Below, piece after piece: positions 15,580 through 24,599 of a stretch of DNA of 27,049 nt (its first letter is position 1; the number at the start of each line of letters is the position of its first letter). Made by a program: the position numbers and the translations under genes. The DNA is from Flavobacteriales bacterium UBA1937 (GTDB lineage Bacteria > Bacteroidota > Bacteroidia > Flavobacteriales > Weeksellaceae), in the NCBI GenBank assembly GCA_002337005.1, contig DDFD01000065.1, forward strand, positions 1 to 27,049. Reading direction: 5' to 3'. Below the pieces are notes generated by a model. It did not search any database. It was not told the origin of the DNA and worked only from the letters and a program-made list of their open reading frames with translations.

Positions 15580-16989
15580 ATGAAAGTTTTTCACCTAAGT
15601 GTAGAATGTTTTCCGGTTGCTAAAGTAGGCGGTTTGGCAGATGTAGTAGGAGCTTTGCCAAAATATCAAAAAAAATTAGGCATAGATGCAAAAGTAGTAA
15701 TGCCTTGGTATAATAAACCATTTGTTCAGGAAAATGAATTCGAAGTGGTTTTTGATGGATTTATTCATCAAATCCATCATATGTATCAAGTAATGGTTCT
15801 GAAAGAAAAGCACAATATTTTAGGATACGAATTGTATTTGGTAAAAATACCTGGGCTTTTAGATAGAGATAATGTGTATGGTTATTTTGATGAAAGCCAA
15901 CAGTTTATAGCATTTCAACAAGCGGTTTTGCATTGGCTTTCTGCGATGCAGATTCGCCCAGATGTTTTGCATTGTCATGATTCTCACACAGGTTTGGTTC
16001 CTTTTATGGTAGAATATTGCCCAGATTTTGAATTTTTGAAAGGGGTAAAAACGATAGGAACTATACATAATGGTGAATACCAAGGAAGTATGGATTGGTA
16101 TATGTCTAATTTTATGCCACGTTTTGATGCTTGGAAATGGGGACTTCTAGATTGGAAGGGTAGAATAAATCCTTTGGCAACTATGATCAAATGTTGTCAC
16201 GAATTTACCGCCGTTTCTCAAGGTTATATGGATGAACTCTATGAAGAAGCTCAAGGTTTAGAAGAATTGATAAGGCAAGAACATAGAAAAGCACACGGAA
16301 TTATCAATGGAATAGATGTAGAAGTTTGGAATCCTGCAACAGACTCTATGCTAGATTTTAATTTTTCTGTAGAAGATGCTACAGAAGGAAAAAGAAAAAA
16401 TAAAGAAAAACTCTGCGAAGAATATCGATTAAACCCAGATTTGCCACTTTTTTCTTTCATAGGAAGGTTTGCAGGCGAAAAGGGAGCAGATATGCTTCCT
16501 GATATTATTAGAAGAGCTATTCAAGAAACTGGTGGAGAACTTAATTTCATCGTTTTAGGTTCTGGAAACTTACATTTAGAGCAAGTATTGAAGGAAATGA
16601 AAAAAGAATTTCATATCAATTTTGCTTTAGATTTAGGCTACAAAGAGTATTTGTCTCATAAAATCTATGCAAGTTCAGATTTCTTGTTAATGCCTTCCAG
16701 AGTAGAACCATGCGGATTAAACCAAATGTATGCTATGCGCTACGGAACGATCCCAATTGTACGCTACACAGGCGGATTAAAAGATACTGTAAAAGATATT
16801 GCTTCTGGTGGTTATGGTCTTAATTATACTTTTCCGGGGGTAGATGATGCGGTACACGCCATAAAAAGAGCGTTGTATGTCTATATGGATGAAGAATTAA
16901 TGAAAAACCTGAGAAATGTTATTATGAATTTAGATTTTTCTTGGGAAAATTCTGCGGAAAAATATATAACTTTATACGAGAAAAAATAG
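15580..16989 (+). CDS. glgA: Glycogen synthase (starch-synthase type, GT5)
   Basis: Extends alpha-1,4-glucan chains using ADP-glucose. 469 residues, close to E. coli GlgA (~477). The N-terminal Rossmann domain carries the nucleotide-sugar contact KVGGLADVVGALPK (15-28). The C-terminal domain carries FIGRFAGEKGADML and the retaining-GT motif EPCGLNQMYAMRYGTIPIVR, with the key Glu at residue 376, followed by TGGLKDTV. Start chosen at the ATG 18 bp after the MORN gene. No signal peptide. It is the middle enzyme of the glgB-glgA-glgC set, and glgC supplies its ADP-glucose. Confidence 0.97.
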   Translation: MKVFHLSVECFPVAKVGGLADVVGALPKYQKKLGIDAKVVMPWYNKPFVQENEFEVVFDGFIHQIHHMYQVMVLKEKHNILGYELYLVKIPGLLDRDNVYGYFDESQQFIAFQQAVLHWLSAMQIRPDVLHCHDSHTGLVPFMVEYCPDFEFLKGVKTIGTIHNGEYQGSMDWYMSNFMPRFDAWKWGLLDWKGRINPLATMIKCCHEFTAVSQGYMDELYEEAQGLEELIRQEHRKAHGIINGIDVEVWNPATDSMLDFNFSVEDATEGKRKNKEKLCEEYRLNPDLPLFSFIGRFAGEKGADMLPDIIRRAIQETGGELNFIVLGSGNLHLEQVLKEMKKEFHINFALDLGYKEYLSHKIYASSDFLLMPSRVEPCGLNQMYAMRYGTIPIVRYTGGLKDTVKDIASGGYGLNYTFPGVDDAVHAIKRALYVYMDEELMKNLRNVIMNLDFSWENSAEKYITLYEKK

Positions 16990-17099
16990 GAGGGTAGAAT
17001 GAAGTAAAACAATATTGTTATAAAGTTAAATTAAGAGATATATAACCAAATCAAATTAATCAACCCAAAATGTTAAAAAAATTCAAAACAAAAACATAT

Positions 17100-18371
17100 A
17101 TGAAACCAAGTGTTATTTCCATTGTTTTAGGAGGAGGACGCGGGAGCAGGCTTTTCCCTCTTACAGACAAACGTTCTAAGCCAGCAGTTCCTATTGCTGG
17201 TAAGTACAGATTAGTAGATATTCCTATTTCTAATTGCCTTAATTCTGGCTTTAATAGAATTATGGTGCTTACACAGTTTAATTCTGCTTCTCTTAATTCT
17301 CATATCAAAAACACGTATCATTTTGATATCTTTAGTAAAGGTTTTGTAGATATTTTGGCAGCTGAACAAAGTACCGAAAACGAAAACTGGTATCAAGGTA
17401 CTGCAGATGCTGTAAGACAATCTATGAGACATCTAGAAAAGTATGATTATGACTATATTCTTATTCTTTCTGGTGACCAATTGTACCAAATGGATTTTAA
17501 AGAAATGATAGATTTCCACGTGAAAAACGGAGGTGATATCACCATTGCTACCATACCTGTAAATGCTAAAGATGCTACTGGTTTTGGTATTTTGAAATCT
17601 AATGATGAAGACCAAATTACTTCTTTTATCGAAAAACCAGCGTCAGATTTATTACCAGATTGGAAATCTGAAGTGGCAGACGAAATGAAACATCAAGGTA
17701 GAGAATACCTTGCTTCTATGGGAATATACGTTTTCAATAAAAAAGTTTTGAAAAAAATGTTCAACGAAGATCCTGGTGATGATTTTGGGAAAGATTTAAT
17801 TCCTAATGCTATCAGCAAAGGTTATACTACGCTGAGCTATCAATACACTGGTTACTGGACGGATATAGGAACTATCGGTTCTTTCTTCGAAGCGAATATG
17901 GATCTCACCAATGAAGTTCCAAAATTTAATATGTTCAGTTCTTCACCTATCTATACCAGAGCTAGAATGCTGCCGCCTTCTAAAATTAACGGTTCTTTCG
18001 TGAATAAAGCTGTTTTTGGAGATGGTTGTATTATTATGGCCGACAAAATAGAGCATACTTTAGTTGGTATTAGAACCAGAATAGACAAAGGAAGTACCGT
18101 TATTAGATCTTATATAATGGGAGCAGATTACTATCAAACCATAGAAGATATAGAAGAAAACGAGAAAAAAGGAATACCAAGCATAGGTGTAGGAAAATTC
18201 TGCTATATAGAAAATGCTATTTTAGATAAAAATTGCCATATCGGTAATAATGTGAGAATTATAGGAAGTAAACATTTACAAGATGGAGAATTTGATACGT
18301 ATTGTATTAAAGACGGGGTAATTGTAATTAAAAAAGATGCAATTATAAAAGACGGAACTATAATTCCTTAA
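17100..18371 (+). CDS. glgC: Glucose-1-phosphate adenylyltransferase (ADP-glucose pyrophosphorylase)
   Basis: Makes ADP-glucose from glucose-1-phosphate and ATP, the committed step of bacterial glycogen synthesis. 423 residues from the ATG at 17100. An in-frame ATG at 17070 would add 10 Lys-rich residues and cannot be excluded, but the family normally begins just before VISIVLGGGRGSRLFPLT. Motifs: the nucleotide loop GGGRGSRLFPL, RSKPAVPIAGKYRLVDIPISN, GTADAVRQS, LSGDQLYQMD, and FGKDLIP followed by YWTDIGTIGSFFEAN. The C-terminal third is a left-handed beta-helix, the usual seat of allosteric control. Its gap from glgA is about 110 bp with no clear promoter, so it is probably read from the glgB transcript. 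A terminator follows. Confidence 0.96.
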   Translation: MKPSVISIVLGGGRGSRLFPLTDKRSKPAVPIAGKYRLVDIPISNCLNSGFNRIMVLTQFNSASLNSHIKNTYHFDIFSKGFVDILAAEQSTENENWYQGTADAVRQSMRHLEKYDYDYILILSGDQLYQMDFKEMIDFHVKNGGDITIATIPVNAKDATGFGILKSNDEDQITSFIEKPASDLLPDWKSEVADEMKHQGREYLASMGIYVFNKKVLKKMFNEDPGDDFGKDLIPNAISKGYTTLSYQYTGYWTDIGTIGSFFEANMDLTNEVPKFNMFSSSPIYTRARMLPPSKINGSFVNKAVFGDGCIIMADKIEHTLVGIRTRIDKGSTVIRSYIMGADYYQTIEDIEENEKKGIPSIGVGKFCYIENAILDKNCHIGNNVRIIGSKHLQDGEFDTYCIKDGVIVIKKDAIIKDGTIIP

Positions 18372-18389
18372 TGTTTTCTTAAATTTACG

Positions 18390-18425
18390 AATCGGGCTTG
18401 TAAAATTTTTGCAAGCCCGATTTTT
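18390..18425 (+). terminator. Terminator after glgC
   Basis: An 11-bp inverted repeat (AATCGGGCTTG at 18390-18400, complement at 18412-18422) with an 11-base AT-rich loop, merging into five T at 18421-18425. It starts about 18 bp past the glgC stop and overlaps the upstream box of the next promoter. Confidence 0.9.
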
Positions 18426-18438
18426 AGTTCTAAATTTG
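18408..18438 (+). promoter_or_regulatory. Bacteroidota-type promoter inside a terminator
   Basis: TTTG (18408-18411), exactly 19 bp, then TAAATTTG (18431-18438). This fully matches the Bacteroidota primary-sigma pattern TTTG/TAnnTTTG and is the best promoter match found. The downstream box is 21 bp before the ATG at 18460. The TTTG box lies in the loop and start of the right arm of the glgC terminator. Confidence 0.75.
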
Positions 18439-18459
18439 CCAAAATATATAATTAAACAA

Positions 18460-18864
18460 ATGAAAAATCTCAAATTTTTATTCACAGCAGTTGCATTATT
18501 CTTCGTGTCAACTTTTGTATCTGCGCAAGTTAAAGACTGGAAAGAAAAAAATGAATTTCATAAAGTAATGAGCACTACTTTTCATCCTGCAGAAGAAGGT
18601 AATCTTGCGCCTATTAAATCTAAAATAGACGAAATGCAAGAAAAAGCAATCGCTTTTCAAAAATCTGAAATTCCTGCTGATGTTGTTAATAAAAAAGAAG
18701 TACAAAAAAATCTAAAAGAATTAGTAAAAGGTACTAAAGCTCTTAATAAAAAAATTAAAGCTAATGCTTCTGATGAGGTAATTAAAAATGACCTTACTTC
18801 TCTACACGATGTTTTCCATAAAATAGTAGGGTTGTGTAGTGCAGAAGATAAGCATGATCATTAA
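18460..18864 (+). CDS. Small exported helical protein, function unknown
   Basis: A 134-residue protein. An ATG at 18409 would add 17 residues before the signal, but 18460 is chosen: it gives a clean signal peptide (MKNLKFLFTAVALFFVSTFVSAQ, cut after SAQ) and follows the promoter at the right distance. The mature part is Lys-rich and mostly helical, likely a small bundle. It begins with EFHKVMSTTFHPAEEGNLAPI and ends with SLHDVFHKIVGLC followed by DKHDH. The similarly spaced His at both ends and the terminal Cys/His cluster suggest metal or heme binding, as in cytochrome b562/c'-like bundles, but there is no CxxCH motif, so this is only an inference. The next gene starts 32 bp downstream. Confidence 0.78.
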   Translation: MKNLKFLFTAVALFFVSTFVSAQVKDWKEKNEFHKVMSTTFHPAEEGNLAPIKSKIDEMQEKAIAFQKSEIPADVVNKKEVQKNLKELVKGTKALNKKIKANASDEVIKNDLTSLHDVFHKIVGLCSAEDKHDH

Positions 18865-18895
18865 TCAATAATTTTTTTACACGTAATTTTTTTGG

Positions 18896-19933
18896 ATGCG
18901 CGCTTTTAAAATTTTTATCTACCTAGGTATTTTTCTTTTTGGGATTTACTCACTCTCTATGTTTTTGGTAGATGAGTCTAAGAGTTTTATTATTGAAAAA
19001 GAAATAAAATATCCTATAGATAAGGTTTTTCCGCAGTTCAATAATTTACAAAATTTTGCACAATGGAATGATTTTTTTGTGACCAAAAAAGGCTACAAAT
19101 TTTCTTATTATACTCCCTATGAAGGGCAAGGTAGTTCTATGAATTATCAAAATATGAAAACAAAATCAGACTATGGCGACCTTTTTATTCGTTACGAAAA
19201 TCATTTTTCTTCTCTTAAGTACCAACTTTACGAAGGGACAAACCATACTCCGTATAAAATTGATTTGAAATTTATTCCCAATAAGAATACCACTAAAATC
19301 ATTTGGTATATTACCACCCCTAAAACTAGTTTTTTGGGGCGTGCATATAATTTGATTTCAGAAGATTATATTGCAAGTACAATAGATAAATCTATGGTTA
19401 ATCTTGCTCAGCTTCTCGGTGGTAAGGTAGATAAGGAGATTTTGCTATCAAACATTAAATATGATACACTAATGGTAGAGAAACAAAACGGTTTTTTATT
19501 ATTAGGAGTCAATGTTTCGAGTATTAATAAAAAAGGAGAATTAATTAAAAATATAGAACTCAATCACGGTAAGGTTTATAATTTTGTAACCAAAGATTTA
19601 GGTAAAAAAGAAGACGAATTTGGTGCGCCAGTTCTCATTTCTGATGCTAGAGCTTATAAAAATAAAGAAGTTTCTTATTATTATGGCATTCCTCTTTCTA
19701 AGAGAGTAGGCGTTTCTGATAACAATTTTAGTTTTAGAACGGTAGGCTCTACAGATTCTTATGTAATGTATTATCAAGGCAAATATGATGGTAGAATAAA
19801 AGCCATAAATCAATTATTAGATAAAGCTAAAAAAGATAGTATGAGAAATGGTGAGCTACAAGAAATGTTTATAGAAGCTCCGAATTCTAGAGCAGACGTT
19901 AAGATAAAACTTACTTTACCAGTATTTAGATAA
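18896..19933 (+). CDS. Membrane-anchored SRPBCC plus GyrI-like ligand-binding protein
   Basis: A 345-residue protein. Residues 5-25 (FKIFIYLGIFLFGIYSLSMFL) form one N-terminal membrane segment, with the rest probably outside the cytosol. Residues ~30-175 resemble an SRPBCC (START/Bet v1-like) hydrophobic-cavity domain: FIIEKEIKYPIDKVFPQFNNLQNFAQWNDF is a typical first strand and helix. Residues ~190-343 resemble a GyrI-like/AraC effector-binding domain, with the typical VMYYQGKYDGRIKAINQLLDKA segment near the end. No DNA-binding domain is present, so it is not a transcription regulator of the AraC type. Both domains bind small molecules, so it may sense or carry a hydrophobic ligand. It is 32 bp after the helical protein, suggesting a two-gene unit. 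Its exact role is unknown. Confidence 0.8.
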   Translation: MRAFKIFIYLGIFLFGIYSLSMFLVDESKSFIIEKEIKYPIDKVFPQFNNLQNFAQWNDFFVTKKGYKFSYYTPYEGQGSSMNYQNMKTKSDYGDLFIRYENHFSSLKYQLYEGTNHTPYKIDLKFIPNKNTTKIIWYITTPKTSFLGRAYNLISEDYIASTIDKSMVNLAQLLGGKVDKEILLSNIKYDTLMVEKQNGFLLLGVNVSSINKKGELIKNIELNHGKVYNFVTKDLGKKEDEFGAPVLISDARAYKNKEVSYYYGIPLSKRVGVSDNNFSFRTVGSTDSYVMYYQGKYDGRIKAINQLLDKAKKDSMRNGELQEMFIEAPNSRADVKIKLTLPVFR

Positions 19934-19984
19934 TCTAAATAACAAAGAATAGGCAAAAACTATATTAAATTACCAAAAACTTAC

Positions 19985-20015
19985 TTTATCGGTTCACAAA
20001 TTTTTAATACTTTTG
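19985..20015 (+). promoter_or_regulatory. Likely sucA promoter
   Basis: TTTA (19985-19988), 19 bp, TACTTTTG (20008-20015). One mismatch from the Bacteroidota pattern. It would give a leader of about 40 bases before the sucA ATG at 20061. The previous gene ends 127 bp upstream, so a separate promoter is expected. Confidence 0.65.
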
Positions 20016-20060
20016 TAAAATACAGTTTTTTAATCATAATACACAGATAATCTGTTTAAA

Positions 20061-22862
20061 ATGGACAAGTTTTCATTCCTTAATGCGGCACACTCGCAGT
20101 TTATTGAAGATTTATATCAACAATATTTAAAATTTCCTGATTCTATAGAACCATCTTGGAAAGCATTTTTCCAAGGTTTTGATTTCGCTTTAGAGATGTA
20201 TGGTGATGATTCGGGGATTACGGTTACTCAATACGCTGCTCAGGCAGTGACTTCTGGTAATGTACCTCAGAATATAGAAAAAGAATTCAAAGTAATTAAT
20301 TTAATTAATGATTACAGAAGAAGAGGTCACCTTTTTACCAAAACCAATCCTGTAAGAGAAAGAAGAATCTACTCTCCTGATTTATCTATAGAAAATTACG
20401 GTCTTTCTAAAGAAGATCTTACTACTATTTTTAACTGTGCGGTAGAAACAGGGATGAAAGCTCCCGCTACATTGGCAGACATTATAGTACACCTAGAAAA
20501 AATCTATTGTAATTCTATAGGTGTAGAATATATGCATATCAATAATGTAGAAGAAAAAAACTTTATTAAAGAATGGCTTCATAAAGACGAAAACCGTCCT
20601 ATATTATCTGCATCAGAAAAGAAAGAAATTCTACATAAGTTAAACCAAGCAGTTGCTTTTGAGAACTATCTACACACTAAATTTGTAGGTCAAAAACGTT
20701 TTTCTTTAGAAGGTGGTGAGTCTCTAATCCCAGCATTAGACCAATTAATTTCTAGGTCTTCTGTACACGGTGTAGATGAAGTAATTCTAGGAATGGCACA
20801 CAGAGGAAGATTAAATGTTTTAACCAATATTTTCCAAAAATCGTACAAACAAATTTTCTCTGAATTTGAAGGAAAAGAATTCGAAGAAGATGTATTTTCT
20901 GGTGACGTAAAATATCACCTTGGTGCTTCTAAAAAAATTACTACAGCAGCAGGTGAAGAGGTTAGAATTAACTTAGTTCCCAATCCTTCTCACTTAGAAA
21001 CAGTAGCTGCATTAGTTCAAGGAATTAGCAGAGCTAAAATAGATAATGTTTTTGAAGGCGATTCTAAAAAAGTATTACCTATTGTAATTCACGGAGATGC
21101 TGCCATTGCAGGGCAAGGTTTGGTGTACGAAGTTGCCCAAATGATGACTTTAGAAGGCTATAAAACTGGAGGAACAGTACATATTGTAGTCAATAACCAA
21201 GTAGGTTTTACCACCAATTATCTAGATGCTCGTTCATCTATCTATTGTACAGATATTGCAAAAGTGACAGATTCACCTGTAATGCATGTAAATGATGATG
21301 ATGTAGAAGCAGTAGTACACGCCATAAGATTTGCAGCAGATTATAGAAATAAATTTGGTAAAGACGTTTATATAGACTTATTAGGATATAGAAAATATGG
21401 GCATAATGAAGGTGATGAACCTAGGTTTACTCAACCTAATTTGTACAAAATTATTGCAAAACACCCTAATCCAAGAGAAATCTATAAGAAAAAACTTAAA
21501 GATGAGGGAGTAGTTTCTGATGCTGTTTTAGCTGAAATGGAACAACAGTTTAAAGAACTTTTAGACGAAAACTTCGAAGCTGCCAAAGAAATAGAAATCA
21601 ATACGATGGCTGTTTTTATGGAAGACGACTGGAAATCTTTTAAAAGAGGGAATATAGAACAAATTTATGCTAATTATCCTACAGGTTTTGATGCAAAAAA
21701 ACTAAAAGAATTAGCAGTTAAAATATCTACTTTGCCTTCAGATAAGAAATTCATCAATAAAATTTCAAAATTATTTGAAGCGAGAGTAAAAATGGTAGAA
21801 ACCAATGCTCTAGATTGGGCAATGGGAGAATTACTTGCTTATGCTACACTACTTACCGATGGTAGTAATATCAGAATTTCTGGGGAAGATGTAGAAAGAG
21901 GTACTTTCTCTCACCGTCATGCAGTAGTAAAAACCGAAGATACAGAAGAAGAATACGTTCCTTTGAGACAAGTCTCAGCTCAAAAATTTGATATATTTAA
22001 TTCTCATCTTTCAGAATATGGAGTTTTAGGGTTTGATTATGGTTATGCTATGGTTTCTCCTAATACATTGACCATTTGGGAAGCGCAGTTTGGTGATTTT
22101 GTAAATGGAGCACAAATTATCATTGACCAATATTTGGTTGCTGCTGAAGAAAAATGGAAAGTTCAAAATGGTCTGGTAATGCTTTTACCACACGGTTTCG
22201 AAGGACAAGGTGCAGAGCACTCCTCTGCTAGATTAGAAAGATTCTTAGAACTATGTGCTAATCATAATATTTTTGTAGCTAATTGTACTACACCTGCTAA
22301 TTACTTCCATCTATTGAGAAGACAGATGAAGTTCCCATTCAGAAAACCATTGGTAGTAATGACTCCAAAATCATTATTAAGACATCCTAAAGTGGTTTCT
22401 AGTGTAGAAGAATTGGCTAATGGATCATTCCAACCTGTAATAGATGATGCTACGGCTGATCCTAAAAAAGTAGAAAAATTAGTGTTTTGTTCAGGTAAAT
22501 TATACTATGAACTACTAGCCAAAAAAGAGGAAATAAATGACGAAAAAGTGGCTTTGGTAAGATTAGAACAATTGTATCCTCTTGATCAACTGAGGATTAA
22601 CGAGATTTTAGAAAAATATAACAACAGAAAAGAATTTGTTTGGGCACAGGAAGAACCAGAAAATATGGGAGCTTGGACTTTTATGTTGCGTAATTTCAGA
22701 AATCAAAATATACAAGTAATTTCGCCAGTTTCTAGTGGAACACCAGCACCTGGAACTCACAAAAAATTTGATAAAAACCAAAAAGGTGTTATTAATGGTG
22801 TTTTCGGGCTTAGTGCAGAGGAAGCTAAATTGGTAAAACCAGTAACAACTGTTAATGATTAA
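20061..22862 (+). CDS. sucA: 2-oxoglutarate dehydrogenase E1 component
   Basis: The thiamine-diphosphate-dependent decarboxylase of the 2-oxoglutarate dehydrogenase complex in the TCA cycle. It passes a succinyl group to the E2 lipoate. 933 residues, the same length as E. coli SucA. The N-terminal segment MDKFSFLNAAHSQFIEDLYQ is the complex-binding tail of this family. Further signatures: GMAHRGRLNVL, HGDAAIAGQGLVYE (the cofactor motif, Asp346) followed by NNQVGFTTN, then the pyrimidine domain with YGYAMVSPNTLTIWEAQFGDF, and the C-terminal VFCSGKLYYEL / QEEPENMGAW region. No missing residues seen. It is followed 27 bp later by sucB, forming an operon. No E3 (lpd) gene is present, and E3 is usually encoded elsewhere. 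Confidence 0.98.
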   Translation: MDKFSFLNAAHSQFIEDLYQQYLKFPDSIEPSWKAFFQGFDFALEMYGDDSGITVTQYAAQAVTSGNVPQNIEKEFKVINLINDYRRRGHLFTKTNPVRERRIYSPDLSIENYGLSKEDLTTIFNCAVETGMKAPATLADIIVHLEKIYCNSIGVEYMHINNVEEKNFIKEWLHKDENRPILSASEKKEILHKLNQAVAFENYLHTKFVGQKRFSLEGGESLIPALDQLISRSSVHGVDEVILGMAHRGRLNVLTNIFQKSYKQIFSEFEGKEFEEDVFSGDVKYHLGASKKITTAAGEEVRINLVPNPSHLETVAALVQGISRAKIDNVFEGDSKKVLPIVIHGDAAIAGQGLVYEVAQMMTLEGYKTGGTVHIVVNNQVGFTTNYLDARSSIYCTDIAKVTDSPVMHVNDDDVEAVVHAIRFAADYRNKFGKDVYIDLLGYRKYGHNEGDEPRFTQPNLYKIIAKHPNPREIYKKKLKDEGVVSDAVLAEMEQQFKELLDENFEAAKEIEINTMAVFMEDDWKSFKRGNIEQIYANYPTGFDAKKLKELAVKISTLPSDKKFINKISKLFEARVKMVETNALDWAMGELLAYATLLTDGSNIRISGEDVERGTFSHRHAVVKTEDTEEEYVPLRQVSAQKFDIFNSHLSEYGVLGFDYGYAMVSPNTLTIWEAQFGDFVNGAQIIIDQYLVAAEEKWKVQNGLVMLLPHGFEGQGAEHSSARLERFLELCANHNIFVANCTTPANYFHLLRRQMKFPFRKPLVVMTPKSLLRHPKVVSSVEELANGSFQPVIDDATADPKKVEKLVFCSGKLYYELLAKKEEINDEKVALVRLEQLYPLDQLRINEILEKYNNRKEFVWAQEEPENMGAWTFMLRNFRNQNIQVISPVSSGTPAPGTHKKFDKNQKGVINGVFGLSAEEAKLVKPVTTVND

Positions 22863-22889
22863 AAATTGATTTAAAAAAAATACTATACA

Positions 22890-24122
22890 ATGTCAATATT
22901 AGAAATGAAAGTTCCTTCTCCGGGAGAATCAATCACAGAAGTAGAAATCGCTACTTGGTTGGTAAAAGACGGAGATTACGTAGAAAAAGACCAAGCAATA
23001 GCAGAAGTAGATTCTGATAAAGCAACTCTAGAACTTCCTGCAGAAGAAAGCGGTATCATTACGCTAAAAGCAGAAGAAGGTGAGGTGGTAAAAGTAGGTC
23101 AAGTAGTTTGTTTAATAGATAGAAGTGCATCTAAACCAGCAGGAGAAACTGCTACACCAGCACCAGCGAAAGAAGAACCGAAAGTTGAGGCTCCTAAACC
23201 TGAAGTTCCAAAAGCTACACCAGCACCAGCTACTTATGCAACCAGTGCGCCTTCGCCTGCTGCTAAAAAAATTCTTGACGAAAAAGGTATAGAACCTGCT
23301 ACCGTTTCTGGAACTGGTAGAGATGGTAGAATTACCAAAGAAGATGCACAAAATGCGGCTCCAGGTGTACCTGCAATGGGAGTTTCTAATGCAGGAAGCA
23401 GAGCACAGACAACTACTAAACTTTCAGTTCTTAGAAGAAAACTAGCAGCAAGATTGGTTTCTGTAAAAAATGAAACAGCTATGCTTACTACTTTTAATGA
23501 AGTAGATATGTCTGAAATTTTCAGAATTAGAAAACAGTATAAAGATGAATTTGCTGCAAAACACGGAGTAGGACTTGGTTTTATGTCTTTCTTCACCAAA
23601 GCAGTAACTAGAGCTTTGCAAATGTATCCAGATGTTAATGCAATGATAGACGGTGATTTCAAAATCAATAATGATTTTTGTGACATCTCTATCGCAGTTT
23701 CTGGTCCTAAAGGTTTGATGGTTCCTGTACTTAGAAATGCAGAAAATCTTACTTTAAGAGGTGTAGAAGCTAATATTAAAGAATTGGCTACCAAAGTTAG
23801 AGATGGTAAAATTACGATTGATGAAATGACAGGTGGTACTTTTACAATTACCAACGGTGGTGTTTTTGGGTCTATGCTTTCTACGCCTATTATCAATCCT
23901 CCTCAATCTGCTATTCTAGGAATGCATAATATTATTGAAAGACCAGTTGCTGTAAAAGGACAAGTGGTAATTAGACCAATGATGTATGTTGCAGTTTCTT
24001 ATGACCACAGAATTATTGATGGTAGAGAATCTGTAGGTTTCTTAGTTGCTATAAAAGAAGCACTAGACAATCCTGTAGAAATTTTAATGGGTGGAGACGA
24101 AAGAAAAGCATTAGAGTTATAA
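22890..24122 (+). CDS. sucB: 2-oxoglutarate dehydrogenase E2 (dihydrolipoyl succinyltransferase)
   Basis: The core of the same complex, transferring succinyl from lipoate to CoA. 410 residues. One lipoyl domain (1-78) with the modified Lys44 in EVDSDKATLELP; an Ala/Pro/Lys linker (79-118) typical of swinging arms; the E1/E3-binding domain (119-153) with SPAAKKILDEKGI and GTGRDGRITKED; then the acyltransferase core (175-410), ending with the catalytic SYDHRIIDGRESVG (His373, Asp377). A single lipoyl domain and the 410-residue size fit the succinyl rather than acetyl E2. Operon with sucA (27 bp gap). A terminator lies 28 bp past the stop. A long antisense frame across this gene is a coding shadow. 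Confidence 0.97.
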   Translation: MSILEMKVPSPGESITEVEIATWLVKDGDYVEKDQAIAEVDSDKATLELPAEESGIITLKAEEGEVVKVGQVVCLIDRSASKPAGETATPAPAKEEPKVEAPKPEVPKATPAPATYATSAPSPAAKKILDEKGIEPATVSGTGRDGRITKEDAQNAAPGVPAMGVSNAGSRAQTTTKLSVLRRKLAARLVSVKNETAMLTTFNEVDMSEIFRIRKQYKDEFAAKHGVGLGFMSFFTKAVTRALQMYPDVNAMIDGDFKINNDFCDISIAVSGPKGLMVPVLRNAENLTLRGVEANIKELATKVRDGKITIDEMTGGTFTITNGGVFGSMLSTPIINPPQSAILGMHNIIERPVAVKGQVVIRPMMYVAVSYDHRIIDGRESVGFLVAIKEALDNPVEILMGGDERKALEL

Positions 24123-24150
24123 GTAATATTAATTATTTATGAAATAAATG

Positions 24151-24179
24151 AATCCCGCTTAATTTTAGGCGGGATTTTT
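24151..24179 (+). terminator. Terminator after sucB
   Basis: Inverted repeat AATCCCGC (24151-24158) with its complement at 24169-24176, a 10-base loop, and five T at 24175-24179. Just downstream is TACATTTA (24182-24189), one mismatch from a -7 element, with no matching upstream box. It may be a weak apaG promoter. Confidence 0.88.
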
Positions 24180-24212
24180 GCTACATTTATTCTGAATAAA
24201 AAACTATAAAAA

Positions 24213-24599
24213 ATGTACTCTGCAGTCACCAATAATATCAAAATTTCTGTATTTCCAGAATATGATGTTAAAAATTCTTTTCCGGCAGAAAATCGTTTTG
24301 TTTTTCGCTATAATGTTTCCATAAAAAACCTTGGGAATGATGCCGTAAAATTGCATAAAAGAAGATGGCTAATTTATGATTTGGGTTTCGGGTTTACCGA
24401 AGTAAATGGTGATGGCGTAATTGGTCTTACCCCAACTCTAGAGCCTGGCGAAGAGTTTAATTATTTTTCAAACGTAATCTTGCGCTCTGGTGTAGGCAAT
24501 ATGCAAGGCAGTTATCTGTTTGAAAATCTATTGACCAATGGAAGTTTTCAATCAGAAATTCCTAAATTTAATCTGGTTTCAGAAGTGCTTTGTAATTAA
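24213..24599 (+). CDS. apaG: ApaG domain protein
   Basis: 128 residues, the normal ApaG length (~125), with a fibronectin-III-like fold. Family motifs: FVFRYNVSIKNLGNDAVKLHKRRWLIYD, then VNGDGVIGLTPTLEPGEEFNY and RSGVGNMQGSYLFEN. ApaG proteins are linked to cobalt/magnesium resistance in Salmonella (CorD), and the same domain occurs in eukaryotic proteins; its biochemical role is not settled. Here it is a single gene after the sucAB terminator, not beside ksgA/apaH as in enterobacteria. Its stop codon is partly inside the left copy of the direct repeat that flanks a MITE-like element, but the reading frame is intact. Confidence 0.93.
   Translation: MYSAVTNNIKISVFPEYDVKNSFPAENRFVFRYNVSIKNLGNDAVKLHKRRWLIYDLGFGFTEVNGDGVIGLTPTLEPGEEFNYFSNVILRSGVGNMQGSYLFENLLTNGSFQSEIPKFNLVSEVLCN

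Noticed and set aside
23234..23896. 220-codon open frame antisense to sucB
   Set aside because: It lies wholly inside a gene with a complete known domain set, has no family motif, and its Ser/Val/Ile/Pro-rich content is what the reverse strand of such codons yields.
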